Assembly (NCBI GenBank): GCA_947561585.1
Contig: CANNZV010002369.1
Location: forward strand, 37,571-101,570
Length of the DNA: 64,000 bases
Source: Caprella mutica
Lineage: Eukaryota > Arthropoda > Malacostraca > Amphipoda > Caprellidae
Direction of reading: 5' to 3'
Part shown: positions 32,588-43,199 of the stretch, piece after piece
How positions within the stretch are numbered: the first letter of the stretch is position 1
Layout of the letters: each line of letters starts with the position of its first letter
Notes under the pieces: generated by a model
What the model was told of the DNA's origin: nothing
What the model saw: only the letters and a program-made list of their open reading frames with translations
Databases searched by the model: none
Position numbers and translations under genes: made by a program

Positions 32588-32980
32588 GGTAGGCTGTGAC
32601 GTCATGTATGTAAACAAGAGGTCACGTCATAGTAAACAGAATTGCTGTGGGTCACGTGGAATAGAGAATTAAGATGGCGGCCAACGCGACCGATCTGACT
32701 AATGATCTAATTATCTTGAATAAATCGTCTTCTTCAAGACTACAAATTTGTTACTATTTTGGGTGTAAAAAGACCAGTAGCAATTTCATCAACAGTCATT
32801 TTTTAATTTTCGTCCGTATGACTATAGAGATTGGATAATAGCATGCGGTAATGTGGAATTAAAAAAATATCACCGAAAACTTTATTTAACAAAAGTTGGG
32901 TGTGTTGCAGCCATCTTTTGTGTTTGTACTGTACGTACAAACGTACGCACCATTGTTGACATGTGACGTCACAGCCTACC
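32588..32980. mobile_element. Foldback element with TGACGTCA ends and a start-codon motif in both arms
   Basis: The left end is GGTAGGCTGTGACGTCA and the right end is its exact complement. About 85-100 bp inside each arm there is AAGATGGCGGCCAACGCGAC (left) or AAGATGGCTGCAACACACC (right, read inward). The left frame MAANATDLTNDLIILNK runs 54 codons to a stop. A TE derived from the 5' end of a transposase gene is possible. Flanking E-box CACGTG and CRE motifs are present. Confidence 0.65.
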
Positions 32981-33400
32981 GGGACACGCGTAATATCCCC
33001 CCTATAACTCTGGGATACTATATATTCTCTGTACTGTGGTTCCACCTTTCACCAGAAGCTCATGGGTTTATCACGAAAACTGAGGGGAACGATTAGGAGG
33101 GGGGGGGGGTGAAGGAGCTATGTTTCTTAGTTGGATGCAAAAGGGACTCATCGAAACCAAAGTTATTGTAGGTGAGTACTCTGACTTCAAACATTCATCG
33201 TCTCTTAGAATTGTTGTTTTGCAACATTGGGAGAGCTTCTGCAATCGCCTTCAGTTGCTGGTTTTCTGGACTCTGTCCTCTGCCGTGTGGGCACGTAGAA
33301 CTACAAAGATTTGCACTCGTCCAGGTACTATATTCAGCACTTATCTCAATAGATATCTTCATCGGGTAAATCTTGCGATGGATGCCTAGGAGGGGTTGTC
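32981..33400. other. Stretch without a supported gene; G-run at about 33100
   Basis: A run of G (about 33099-33110) is present. An ATG at 33120 with a possible donor at 33174 was considered and rejected because its phase does not match the other exons. Confidence 0.35.
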
Positions 33401-33466
33401 TCTTATTAAGAGGAGGGGCCTCTGCTCCCTCCTCTTAATAAGAGGAGGAGCCTCTGCTCTCTCCTC
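33401..33466. other. Hairpin built of TCTTATTAAGAGGAGG words
   Basis: TCTTATTAAGAGGAGGGGCC and CCTCCTCTTAATAAGA form a stem. A third CTCTCCTCTTATT word follows. Confidence 0.7.
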
Positions 33467-33718
33467 TTATTGAACTCGACCAATTCTGAAATAACTCCTG
33501 TCGTATTTCCGACTAAACTAATTAGTCTATAACAGAGAAGATACAAACATTTGAAATATGGTAAGAAATACGAAAGCTCCAAATCTTATTTCTATAAAAT
33601 TGCTCATGGAAACCATACGTTCTAGAGAGAAAAGCAGGGAGTCGGTTACCCTCACCAAATATGTTCTGTAACGTATGTTGAACTCCTCTAAAGCACAAAC
33701 ACTGGAACAGAAGGCAAA

Positions 33719-33883
33719 TAAGGTACGAATTATCGGTCAGTACTACATCTTCGGAAAATATAAGAAAAACAATATAATAATTGTTATTATTAGATAGCAC
33801 TGTGTAAGAATAATCATTTTTATATCGTTTTTTCTTATATGACCGAAGATGTAGTACTGACCGATAATTCATAACTTACCCTA
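33719..33883. mobile_element. MITE, best-preserved AGGGTAAGTTA-ended copy
   Basis: The left arm AAGGTACGAATTATCGGTCA then GTACTACATCTTCGG pairs with a right arm whose complement is TAGGGTAAGTTATGAATTAT then CGGTCAGTACTACATCTTCG. The arms are about 36 bp and nearly identical. A TAA/TAC target would fit PIF/Harbinger. Confidence 0.85.
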
Positions 33884-33942
33884 CTGTAAAAGTGTTTTTG
33901 GGGAAGACTAAGAACAATACCCATATGAAATTAAAAGCACGG

Positions 33943-34537
33943 ACAGCAAAACCTCTTAGTAGACCAGAGTTACGTACCAAGTTTGTTTGGTCTAGTAAGA
34001 AACTCACTTCAGCAGTTTCCTACTAGACCAACATCGTTATCTCTAAAAAGTAAAGCGGTGACTTTAATATTTCGATAGCTCTATTTTTTTATGATAACTT
34101 TAATGCCAAAATAATGGTGACTAACATACCAATTTTGAAGGGAAATACATTTAAAAACAGTATGAATTTTTTTTGTTTCAATTAAAATAAATATAATATT
34201 TTTTTCAATTAAATTATCATTTTATGAAATTATAATAGTCGTCACTGTACCTAGTTTTCTGTAACTTTTTTATCACAGACTCTACCATTAAATCTTAAAC
34301 CATTTCTGCCTTATGTTTTATCCTAAAAACAGCATAAATAAGTATAATACATCAATAAAATTAGAGATATATCTTTAAAAACAGTATTGTAATTATTACT
34401 CCTTAATTGTAATATTCACACTAGAATAACTGTCAGGTGACAAAAATTATGTTTTGTCTAGTACGAGGTTTTTCCCAGTACAGTTTCAAATTTTTTTTGG
34501 TCTAATAGGAGGTTTGTCTACTACGAGGTTTTGGTGT
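33943..34537 (+). mobile_element. Pogo-like non-autonomous element, copy 1
   Basis: The left end ACAGCAAAACCTCTTAGTAG continues ACCAGAG. The complement of the right end is ACACCAAAACCTCGTAGTAG continuing ACAAACC. Subterminal TCTAGTA-CGAGGTTT words recur. The left part matches, in reverse, 56700-56970. There is no transposase frame. Confidence 0.8.
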
Positions 34538-35112
34538 ACCAAAGTTACATGTACCAATGAAAGTTACATGTACCAATAAGAAATATGCGACCAATTTAGA
34601 GACATGGGTACCAGTGAAGAGTACGTGAACCAATAATAAATGCACGTACCAATCTAAGTCACATTTCTCCCCTCCGTAACATTTATGTTTTACCTTCTGG
34701 TATGACTATAGTACACTGTACCTACAGTCTCTGTCTGTCTGTCTGTCACGGTGACTGTAGTTTCATATATTATAATATATCTATATGTTATAATATATCT
34801 ATATGTATCTATACCTATTTTCGCTCCATTGCTCCTCAAGGCCATTAGTTAATTCGATAGAGTCATGAACTGGGTTAAAGATTTAAATGGTAGGTGAAAC
34901 AGCACGATGTTTTCCCTATCTAAATTGTTATAACTTATTGTGTACCAAGGTAATATGGGGGACATTAGATTGCGAATGTTAAATCACAACAATGTGAACT
35001 GAATATTAGAAAAAATGGACTTTTTTTGTAATTTAAAATAATAATGTATTACAAAAATATACCAAATAGGCTGTTTACCCGATATTATGACGTATTAAAT
35101 ATGAATAATTAA
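34538..35112. other. Non-coding stretch with short repeats
   Basis: AAAGTTACATGTACCAATGA words recur at 34548-34670, and TATCTATATGTTATAATA recurs near 34775. A (CTGT)n tract lies at about 34728-34745. No gene is supported. Confidence 0.4.
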
Positions 35113-35245
35113 TTACCTCGCCTGTAACTTCATCAGTACTTTATTTACTTTATTTTAATGTAAATAGAATTTATATTGTCTGGGCAGATTAAAGAAACTT
35201 TAATTATTTTCCTATCAACTTTTAGTGATCTAAATGTTGTGAATA
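35113..35245 (+). repeat. Dispersed repeat, copy 1 (pair 39395-39590)
   Basis: GTAACTTCATCAGTACTTTA, ATATTGTCTGGGCAGATTA, AGAAACTT and TTTTAGTGATCTAAATGTTG are shared in order with 39395-39590. Both copies are followed shortly by a minisatellite with a different unit. Confidence 0.8.
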
Positions 35246-35267
35246 ATTTGTTATTAAATTAATATAC

Positions 35268-35552
35268 CATCACCTTTCCCTGGGTATAACATAATTTACC
35301 ATCCCCTTTCCCTGGGTATAACATAATTCACCTTCACCTTTCCCTGGGTATAACATAATTTACCATCACCTTTCCCTGGGTATAACATAATTTACCATCA
35401 CCTTTCCCTGGGGTATAACATAATTTACCATCACCTTTCCCTGGGTATAACATAATTCACCTTCACCTTTCCCTGGGTATAACATAATTCACCATCACCT
35501 TTCCCTGGGTATAACATAATTTACCATCACCTTTCCCTGGGTATAACATAAT
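35268..35552. repeat. 32-bp minisatellite (about 9 copies)
   Basis: Units of CCATCACCTTTCCCTGGGTA plus TAACATAATTTA; one unit has an extra G. Confidence 0.95.
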
Positions 35553-35824
35553 TTCTTGCAATTTAGCCACTAATACAATATATACCAATTACACATCTAT
35601 ATTAATGATAAAATATCTCCCTAAGTTTAGTTAAATTATCAGAGTGATCTGCCTTATGCATTTTCTTTGTCTCGTTTTCTATGAGTGGTAGGAGAGAGGG
35701 GACACTGAGCTATTTTCTCTTTCTCTTCATTTTCTCTTTAATCATTGTTAATAGTGAAGTAAAACGAGATAAAAAAAGACTGAAGACAAAGTACTAAATT
35801 GTCTGTGTGAGAGTAGTCTATCTT
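35553..35824. other. Non-coding stretch
   Basis: No feature is recognised. Confidence 0.35.
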
Positions 35825-35979
35825 AAGGTGAGTTACGAGTTATGGAACGGTTACACATTACCGATCATATAAAAAATATTAATTTATTTATTTAACGTTT
35901 TTCCACTTTATTTCTATTATTTGACTTTTTCAAATATGATTGGGTATGTGTGAGTGTCCAATAATTCGGAATATACCCC
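35825..35979. mobile_element. MITE, AGGGTAAGTTACGAG family
   Basis: The left end AAGGTGAGTTACGAGTTATG then GAACGGTTACACATTACCG is almost the same as the left arm at 11035. The right end (ATAATTCGGAATATACCCCT) is eroded. Confidence 0.6.
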
Positions 35980-36240
35980 TATTAGTATTAGCCCTATTTA
36001 AGATCATTGCACATAAATGTCAGCTTCCCAATTTAATAGTAATAACTTACATTAATAGTTGTAATATATTCTAAATAAATGACACATATTGACTAAATTA
36101 GGCAGTTTTATTTATTTAATTAATGCGTGCATTTAACCTCCTTTTTATTTAATACTATAAAGGAATATATTTTATGTAAATACATAAAATATAAACTATA
36201 ATATAAACAGTATAAATTTGTAAAGCAGTTTACAATGTTA

Positions 36241-36472
36241 AATAAATGTATCGGCAGTATCGAGAGGAGTGTATCGGCAGTATCGAGAGGAGTGTATCGG
36301 CAGTATCGAGAGGAGTGTATCGGCAGTATCGAGAGGAGTGTATCGGCAGTATCGAGAGGAGTGTATCGGCAGTTTCGGGAGGAGTGTATCGGCAGTATCG
36401 AGAGGTGTGTATCGGTAGTATCGAGAGGTGTGTATCGAGAGGTGTGTATCGACAGTATCGAGGTGTATCGGT
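36241..36472. repeat. 23-bp minisatellite (about 9 copies)
   Basis: Units of GTATCGGCAGTATCGAGAGG plus AGT. GTATCGGCA is also the subterminal word of the hAT-like MITE, so seeding by a decayed hAT element is possible but unproven. Confidence 0.9.
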
Positions 36473-36888
36473 ACATAGGTACATTCACGGTATATTCACA
36501 GTGACGAATTAATTTCCTATTGCAAATTTGTTTGTTTATGTACAGTCCTTAACAAGTGAACTGTACCAACAGGTACTATCAGTCGAAAAAAGTTGTGTGG
36601 TACTATTTTATCTATATTGAGATGCATCTTGACTTCCTTAGCCGATAGTACATTGTAACTGCACTATAATATGGTAGTATAGTGCACGGGGAAATGGATA
36701 CGCTATTTAGAATATACGGTATATTGTTATTCGCGGTATTGGTGAAGTGTGTTTTATATTGTTTGTTAATATAATTCTTTATTGAGTGATGATTGGAGTG
36801 AAACATTTTAGAGAAAACTGGAATAGGGAGTAAGGAAATAAATAGTGAAAATAACTATTACTTACCTATCTACCTTCTTCACTCATCT
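36473..36888. other. Non-coding stretch
   Basis: No feature is recognised. Confidence 0.35.
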
Positions 36889-37020
36889 CAATATTATCCT
36901 TACCAACTTCTCTCCCAACCCTCTTTACTCAACTCTCTCCCTTTCTCTATCCTCTTTACTCATCTCTCTCCCTTTCTCTATCCTCTTTACTCATCTCTCT
37001 CCCTTTCTCTAACCTCTTTA
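36889..37020. repeat. 31-bp pyrimidine-rich tandem repeat (about 3-4 copies)
   Basis: Units of CTCTTTACTCATCTCTCTCC plus CTTTCTCTATC; one strand is almost pure C/T. Confidence 0.85.
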
Positions 37021-37050
37021 TATCTAAATTATAACCCCTCTATCTAAAAG

Positions 37051-38058
37051 AGGCAGAGAGTGGTGGTCGGTGGGGTTGCTTCTAGATGGGCCTCAGTCTC
37101 TGTCGGGGTACCCCATGGTTCTTCTTAGAGCCGTCACTCTTTGTAATCTATACTAACGACCTAGACGTGGGCGCAGTCTGCAAAGTCTCCAAATTTTCTG
37201 ACAACACGAAGCTCTGTATCAATGCCGCTTCGTCGCCGTGCGGACTTGCAGAGAGACCTGGAGGGGATTGACCTGTTGGGGCAGATGGTTTCCAAGTGGA
37301 AAAGTGTAGACTGTAGAGCCCTGCATGCGGGCTATCACAATGATGAGTCTCACTAATCACTTCTCAAATCCCCCGTCAAAGAAACGGATGTATAACCTCT
37401 GTTCTGATCACCAGGCATCTCAAGCTCCACACTCAGCGTCTGGATGACGAGATGAGAGCAAACACCATTCTAGGGTAGAACAAGAAGCTGTTCAAATACA
37501 GGAATAGAGACACAATCCCCATCATGTACATTGTGTACAACTCCTTTGCCAGACCCTTACTAGATTACGCGGTCCAGTTCTGGTCACCGATTCTGCGTGC
37601 AGACGTTAACCACCTGGGACTTACCCCGGCGAGGGTGAGCAACTCTTATTGATACGCAAAGAGGTTGGATGAACTGGGACTCTTTACCCTCGAGCAGAAT
37701 TCCTAGGAGTCAACTCATTAAGACCTTAGAAGAATCAGCAGTATTGACTGTGCAGACTACTTTGTACTATGCGAAAAGCAGACATGTAACCACGGGTGGA
37801 AGGTAGTCCCACCCAGATTTTCCACATCCCTCTTCATACTGGTAAAAGACTGCAATGTGTTGAACGGCCTACCGCTGAACATCGCAACTGCACCACTGTA
37901 GACAGTTTCAAGACGCGGCTGGACTAGACTTCCCGAGACTGAAGTACTGAGTGAAAGAACACTGTCCATATAAACAAAACCAGGGAGGGAAAGCACGTTG
38001 TGTGGTGATAATTGGTGCCCACATGGACCTCTAATGAGGTCCAAGTGGTGAAGTTAAG
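37051..38058 (+). pseudogene. CR1-like non-LTR retrotransposon, 3' part of reverse transcriptase
   Basis: Reverse-transcriptase motifs appear in order across shifting frames. QRVVVGGVASRW (37053 on) precedes a GVPHGS block. Then LFVIYTNDLD and KVSKFSDNTKLCI follow (37138-37216), where FSDN replaces the usual F-ADD active-site motif. Thumb-region blocks follow: LGQMVSKWK, ITRHLKLHTQRLDDEM-like, and MYIVYNSFARPLLDYAVQFW (about 37520-37585). The C-terminus DSFKTRLD then FPRLKY-stop ends at about 37950. A short 3' UTR ends near GTTAAGTTATGATG. The spacing and the GVPQGS-LFVIYINDL-type motifs match CR1-clade ORF2. Multiple frameshifts and stops mean no function. The 5' end is truncated at about 37051. 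Confidence 0.85.
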
Positions 38059-38190
38059 TTATGATGCCAATTGGTTCCCACCCGGTGCAACCATGTACTT
38101 AAATCGAAGACTGGAATCCCGGCATATGGTACCACTTGGCTCCCATGTGGAGTAACCCGCTACAAAAGTCAGAGAGTGGAAGCTAGGGTT

Positions 38191-38601
38191 CTAGGAAAAT
38201 TCTGTCTCTGTTTAAAATGGTGTTGTTAAAAAATTATAATAGAAAAAGTTGAAATCATGAGTAGCTACTAAGATGTGTAGTTTATTTTTGAGAAGCGTTT
38301 AACATCATTAACTGTTGTAAAATGATACGTAACATTAATAATTTTGCCTTTTATTTAATATGAGATTTGAACGGAAAATTCGGTCTCGGAAATTTCGGCC
38401 AATGAAACTGATGAATTAGATGTATCGGAGGGCGTGCCGCCTCCAGAACCCCACTGCCTGGTCACTAAACAATCATGAAGTGTGCAGTCCAACAAACTAG
38501 CGGATACAGCAAACTACATAACGGTCACTTATGTTGAGATGTCATTTATAATTCCGAGACTGAAATTTCCGAGACCGAATATTCCGGGACTGAAATTTCC
38601 G
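38191..38601 (+). mobile_element. Foldback-type repeat (GAAAATTCGGTCTCGG family), copy 2
   Basis: It starts CTAGGAAAATTCTGTCTCTG, then AAAAGTTGAAATCATGAG, GTAAAATGATACGTAACATT and GGAAAATTCGGTCTCGGAAA. A block follows with AACAATCATGAAGTGTGCAG and AACAAACTAGCGGATACAGC, and finally CCGAGACTGAAATTTCCGAG. The complement of 27348-27680 matches throughout. The copy at 55035-55330 lacks the AACAATCATGAAG block. Confidence 0.75.
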
Positions 38602-39000
38602 ACCACCAGCCTGACGCATGTGTCTCTTGAGTTCTTTCTGCTCGGCTCCGTGGTAACCATGAATGCAGCGCAGTGCTCTCGTGCAGAGCTCTCTTAAAAA
38701 TAACCTGTCTCAATGATTCAGACCCATTCCACCCTGACCTATCCTAATTTGAGAGAACCCTGGTGCCTTTTCGTGACGAGAGAGACCAGGTCGCTCCATA
38801 CTCACTGCCCCTGCACTGTTCACGTGTCGTATGTAGGGTCGGTGGCTGGGTAGGGCGGTTGCCAAGTCATACCTTGCAGGATCAAGACTGACTCCGAAGC
38901 TGTTCCCCACACCTGGCTTAGTTTTATCCTCTGTGTGGTATCGCAAGGTGGTTCGGTACGCATAGGCCGCAAGTGGGGAGATTAGGGATCACCCTGCTTC
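38602..39000. other. Unclassified GC-richer segment
   Basis: This stretch is clearly more GC-rich than its surroundings. A 78-codon minus-strand frame (38946-38710) is open but has no recognisable domain. An old retroelement or a transferred exon are both possible. Confidence 0.3.
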
Positions 39001-39394
39001 GTTATTTTCCTTGGATGAACATTCTGTGTTTTTGAAGGTTTCCTTGTGACCATCTCTACCCTCTTCACCCACCTCCCTGTACCCTCTCTACCCTCATTAC
39101 CCACCCCTCTGGTCAGTGTTCACTCCGTCTCACTGAGTGTAGGTTGTGCAGTGCCCAGTTCTCTTTGTGTGACGTAAGACGTTACTAGCGTGACGCAAGG
39201 CGTTACTCACTGGGTCAGACATTAGCTCTCGCACCACTCCACTCTTATACCTTTAGATACCTACCTCACCTGCATTCAATTTACTATATTGGCTATTTGC
39301 TCTTATAACTCACTAGTGGTGAACATTTAAATATTACCTTGAAATTAGCCTTTAGCTAAGTCCAGCTCTATAGCCAGGGTATGATTGTTGTTGT
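39001..39394. other. Non-coding stretch
   Basis: Short repeats only: TACCCTCTTCACCCACC words at 39057-39110 and GACGTAAGACGTTACTAGCG / GACGCAAGGCGTTACTCAC at 39169-39210. Confidence 0.4.
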
Positions 39395-39590
39395 GTATCA
39401 CCTGTAACTTCATCAGCTCTATAGCCAGGGTATGATTGTTGTTGTGTATAACCTAGATAACTTTATCAGTACTTTATTTTAGTTTAAAATAGAAGAGAAT
39501 AGCTATGTCTTTATATTGTCTGGGCAGATTAGAGAAACTTGATTTATTGACTTTTTAGTGATCTAGATGTTGTGACTTGGAATAATTATG
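39395..39590 (+). repeat. Dispersed repeat, copy 2 (pair 35113-35245), with local duplication
   Basis: It shares ACTTTATCAGTACTTTATTT, ATATTGTCTGGGCAGATTAG and TTTTAGTGATCTAGATGTTG with 35113-35245. A 50-bp segment (CTCTATAGCCAGGGTATGAT then TGTTGTTGTGTAT) is duplicated from 39366. Confidence 0.8.
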
Positions 39591-39681
39591 TAAATCTTTC
39601 AGTAAAAACTGTAGACTCCTTTTGTATACTCTATCTATGGTATACAGGTTTCTAAATACTCTACATACAATGATACAGTGC

Positions 39682-40178
39682 CTGCACAGTATGCCTGTAC
39701 ACTGCACAGTATGCCTGTACACTGCACAGTATGCCTGTAAACTGCACAGTATGCCTGTAAACTGCACAGTATGCCTGTACACTGCACAGTATGCCTGTAC
39801 AGTGCACAGTATGCCTGTAAACTGCACAGTATGCCTGTAAACTGCACAGTATGCCTGTACACTGTACAGTATGCCTGTACACTGCACAGTATGCCTGTAC
39901 ACTGTACAGTATGCCTGTACACTGTACAGTATGCCTGTACACTGTACAGTATGCCTGTAAACTGCACAGTATGCCTGTACACTGTACAGTATGCCTGTAC
40001 ACTGTACAGTATGCCTGTACACTGTACAGTATGCCTGTACACTGCACAGTATGCCTGTACACTGCACAGTATGCCTGTACACTGTACAGTATGCCTGTAC
40101 ACTGCACAGTATGCCTGTACACTGCACAGTATGCCTGTACACTGTACAGTATGCCTGTACACTGTACAGTATGCCTGT
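39682..40178. repeat. 20-bp minisatellite (about 25 copies)
   Basis: Units of CAGTATGCCTGTACACTGCA in exact 20-bp register; variants are TGTA, TAAACT and TACAGTG. All six frames show long repetitive ORFs. GTACA words make each unit partly palindromic. Confidence 0.95.
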
Positions 40179-40890
40179 GTGTCTCATCTCACTGGCATTT
40201 CCTCTTCATTCTCAAGACACTGCCTCTACTGTACACAGCAGGATGTGAACACTTAGGTACACACACCTAGGAACCAGTCAGTGAACCACACAGGAACCAG
40301 TCAGTGAACCACAAAGCAACCACTTGGTGAATGTGAACCAGTAACTGAACCACGTGGACCATATGGACCAATTACTGAACCACTACTTCTAGTTACACTA
40401 ACATCTTAAGCAACCTAACTCTAGTTAGGAAACTTATCATTTGAATAGTCAACTGTATGAATAGTATACAGGACTGTGTGTAACTGTACAGGGAGGTGTG
40501 TGACTACTAACTATACAGGGGGTGTATAGCTACACAGTATACAGCCCCCTTTGTAGTTATACAGGCACTGTATATCCACACAGGGGGTCTCTCTCTCTTT
40601 GTTTCCCTCACTCTTCTTTCTCAAGTCCATGTACACTGCCTAGTACCTATCCTTTTAATGTGTCCGTGAGTGTGTGTGTATACCTGTATTGGTGTGTAAT
40701 GTGTGCCTGTGTACGTACAGTGCCTGTGTCAAAGGTCAGTCTGTGTAGTGACCTATTTACCATGCCATTGACTGCTAATTTGTAAAGCAGCTAACATTTA
40801 GTTATAGGAAAATAAGTTATTTGGTACAAAGGACTTCAGTGGAGATGTAGTCAATAGTAATGGCATATATGGAAAAGAGAGAAAGTGAAC
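40179..40890. other. Non-coding stretch with short imperfect repeats
   Basis: GGAACCAGTCAGTGAACCAC words repeat at 40269-40385. ACTATACAGGGGGTGTATAG and CAGCCCCCTTTGTAGTTATA (40507-40561) can fold. GTGTGTG tracts lie near 40670. No gene is supported. Confidence 0.45.
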
Positions 40891-40894
40891 CATT

Positions 40895-41055
40895 GGTATG
40901 AACTGTGCACCTTTGCTGTGTACTGTGCACCTTTGTTGTGTACTTTTGCTGTGCCCTTTTTGCTGTGCACCTTTGCTGTACATTGGGCACCTTTGCTGTA
41001 CACTGTGCACTTTTGCTGTGCACCTTTACTCCTGTGCTGTGCACTGTACCTTTAC
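40895..41055. repeat. Irregular short repeat of GTGCACCTTTGCTGT words
   Basis: TGTGCACCTTTGCTGTACT and shorter variants repeat irregularly about 9 times. Confidence 0.8.
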
Positions 41056-41144
41056 ATTCCCTCACTGCAATGTGTATGTCTGTTCTTCCTCAACTGTCTA
41101 TCAACTGATAAAACATCAATGGGAGCCACTGTTACGGCACTTAG

Positions 41145-41325
41145 GGTCTGTGTGGTACTTAGTCTTACTATGTGGGCACTTAGGTACACCATGTGGGCAC
41201 TTAGGGAGTCTGTGTGGTACTTAGGGTCTGTGTGGGCACTTAGGTACACCATGTGGGCACTTAGGTACACCATGTGGGTACTTAGGGAGTCTGTGTGGGT
41301 ACTTAGGTACACTATGTGGGCCGAA
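41145..41325. repeat. Mixed short repeat of ATGTGGGCACTTAGG words
   Basis: Two word types alternate: GTGGGCACTTAGGTACACCAT and GGGTCTGTGTGGTACTTA. The ATGTGGGCAC core is also the core of the array at 41840-42875. Confidence 0.85.
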
Positions 41326-41357
41326 GTCCCACATAATGGTATATCAATGGTGAATCC

Positions 41358-41832
41358 GTTCCGCGCCATTTTCCGTTTTGCAGAATTTCAAGAATGTGTG
41401 GCGCGTTAATAAATCCCTTGACTTCCCTAATACCAAGCGTGCGCTATTTATTATCAAGTCGAATTCTAATGTATGTGCAAGGGGGGCGTGTCATTCCTCG
41501 TACCCCCCTGCCAGGCCATTAAACAATCATGAAATGTGCAGTACAACAAACTACCGGATACAAACAACTACATAACGGCCATTTATGATGAGAGTTTCCA
41601 AATAACCTGGAGACTTGTACTGCACACTTCATGATTGTTTAATGACTTGGCAGGGGGGTTTAGGGAGCGGCATTGCCCCCCCCCCCTCCCCGTTTCACAC
41701 ATATATAAGTATTCTATATCATAATAAATAAAGTGAAGGTATTAATGCACGCTCGGCATTTGAGGGTTAAAGGGTTTTAAAAACGCGCAGCGCATTCTGG
41801 AGATTGTGCAAAATCGGCAAATGGCGCGGAAC
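41358..41832. mobile_element. Foldback element with nested palindromic repeat
   Basis: The left arm GTTCCGCGCCATTTTCCGTT then TTGCAGAATTTCAAGAATG, GGCGCGTT and CCAAGCGTGCGCTATT pairs with a right arm whose complement is GTTCCGCGCCATTTGCCGAT then TTTGCACAATCTCCAGAATG, GCGCGTTT and CCGAGCGTGCATTAAT. The arms are about 100 bp. Inside are inverted copies of CATTAAACAATCATGAAATG and GTGCAGTACAAC (41517 on; complement 41611 on). Confidence 0.8.
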
Positions 41833-41839
41833 ATATCTG

Positions 41840-42875
41840 CCATGTGGGCACTACTGGAGAATGTTGTATCTGCTACGTGGGCACTATTGGAGAATGTTGT
41901 ATCTGCTATGTGGGCACTATTGGGGAATGTTGTATCTGCCATGTGGGCACTATTGGAGAATGTTGTATCTGCCATGTGGGCACTATTGGGGAATGTTGTA
42001 TCTGCCATGTGGGCACTATTGGGGAATGTTGTATCTGCCATGTGGGCACTATTGGAGAATGTTGTATCTGCTATGTGGGCACTATTGGGGAATGTTGTAG
42101 CTGCCATGTGGGCACTATTGGAGAATGTTGTATCTGCTATGTGGGCACTATTGGAGAATGTTGTATCTGCCATGTGGGCACTATTGGAGAATGTTGTATC
42201 TGCTATGTGGGCACTATTGGGGAATGTTGTAGCTGCCATGTGGGCACTATTGGAGAATGTTGTATCTGCTATGTGGGCACTATTGGAGAATGTTGTATCT
42301 GCCATGTGGGCACTATTGGAGAATGTTGTATCTGCCATGTGGGCACTATTGGAGAATGTTGTATCTGCCATGTGGGCACTATTGGAGAATGTTGTATCTG
42401 CCATGTGGGCACTATTGGGGAATGTTGTATCTGCCATGTTGGCACTATTGGAGAATGTTGTATCTGCCATGTGGGCACTATTGGAGAATGTTGTATCTGC
42501 TATGTGGGCACTATTGGAGAATGTTGTATCTGCTATGTGGGCACTATTGGGGAATGTTGTATCTGCCATGTTGGCACTATTGGAGAATGTTGTATCTGCC
42601 ATGTGGGCACTATTGGAGAATGTTGTATCTGCCATGTGGGCACTATTGGAGAATGTTGTATCTGCTATGTGGGCACTATTGGAGAATGTTGTATCTGCTA
42701 CGTGGGCACTATTGGAGAATGTTGTATCTGCCATGTGGGCACTATTGGAGAATGTTGTATCTGCTATGTGGGCACTATTGGAGAATGTTGTATCTGCTAC
42801 GTGGGCACTATTGGAGAATGTTGTATCTGCTATGTGGGCACTATTTGGGAATGTTGTTTCTGCTATGTGGGCACT
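41840..42875. repeat. 33-bp minisatellite (about 31 copies)
   Basis: Units of ATCTGCTATGTGGGCACTAT plus TGGAGAATGTTGT; variants are CCATG, ACGTG and GGGGAATG. The 33-bp period leaves frames of 345-384 codons open on both strands; none is a gene. Confidence 0.95.
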
Positions 42876-43199
42876 TACAATTACTAACATCATCAATTAA
42901 TATCCCATTACTAAATACTTATCTTAATGGTATGGATTTTCCCATGAAATTGATCCCTTGTTTAGTCTCTCAAAAATAGCAGAATAGAAGAAGTGGACAA
43001 AGAAAATTTGAGATGGTGTTCTTTGTACCTAATATTGATGTTCATTTTGACCTATTTTATACTCAATTGTTTGCAGATTTTGTGCTTCCAGAATAGAAGG
43101 TGTTTATAGTTATGAACAAATATTCACGAGATTTATTTCTCAATAATTCTTATTTCAAATTCTACTATTCCGAGATCAGCTGCCCAGTGAATTTGAAAC
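42876..43199 (+). other. 5' flank / 5' UTR of exon C
   Basis: Plausible acceptors (TCAATTGTTTGCAG ending at about 43076, TTTTGTGCTTCCAG ending at about 43091) lie upstream of the exon C ATG. The exon may therefore be preceded by a non-coding exon. An in-frame TGA sits two codons before the ATG. Confidence 0.35.

Noticed and set aside
33120..33174. Another possible first exon (MFLSWMQKGLIETKVIV) with donor GTGAGT
   Set aside because: It leaves one base of a codon, which does not fit the phase of exon D, and nothing else supports it.
38710..38946. 78-codon minus-strand ORF in a GC-rich patch
   Set aside because: No domain, splice or repeat-family evidence. It is recorded only as an unclassified segment.
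41742..42900. 384- and 364-codon ORFs of SAHMADTTFSN-type and SAMWALLENVV-type repeats
   Set aside because: The 33-bp period keeps them open. Both strands and several frames are open at once and the flanks are a foldback element and AT-rich DNA.
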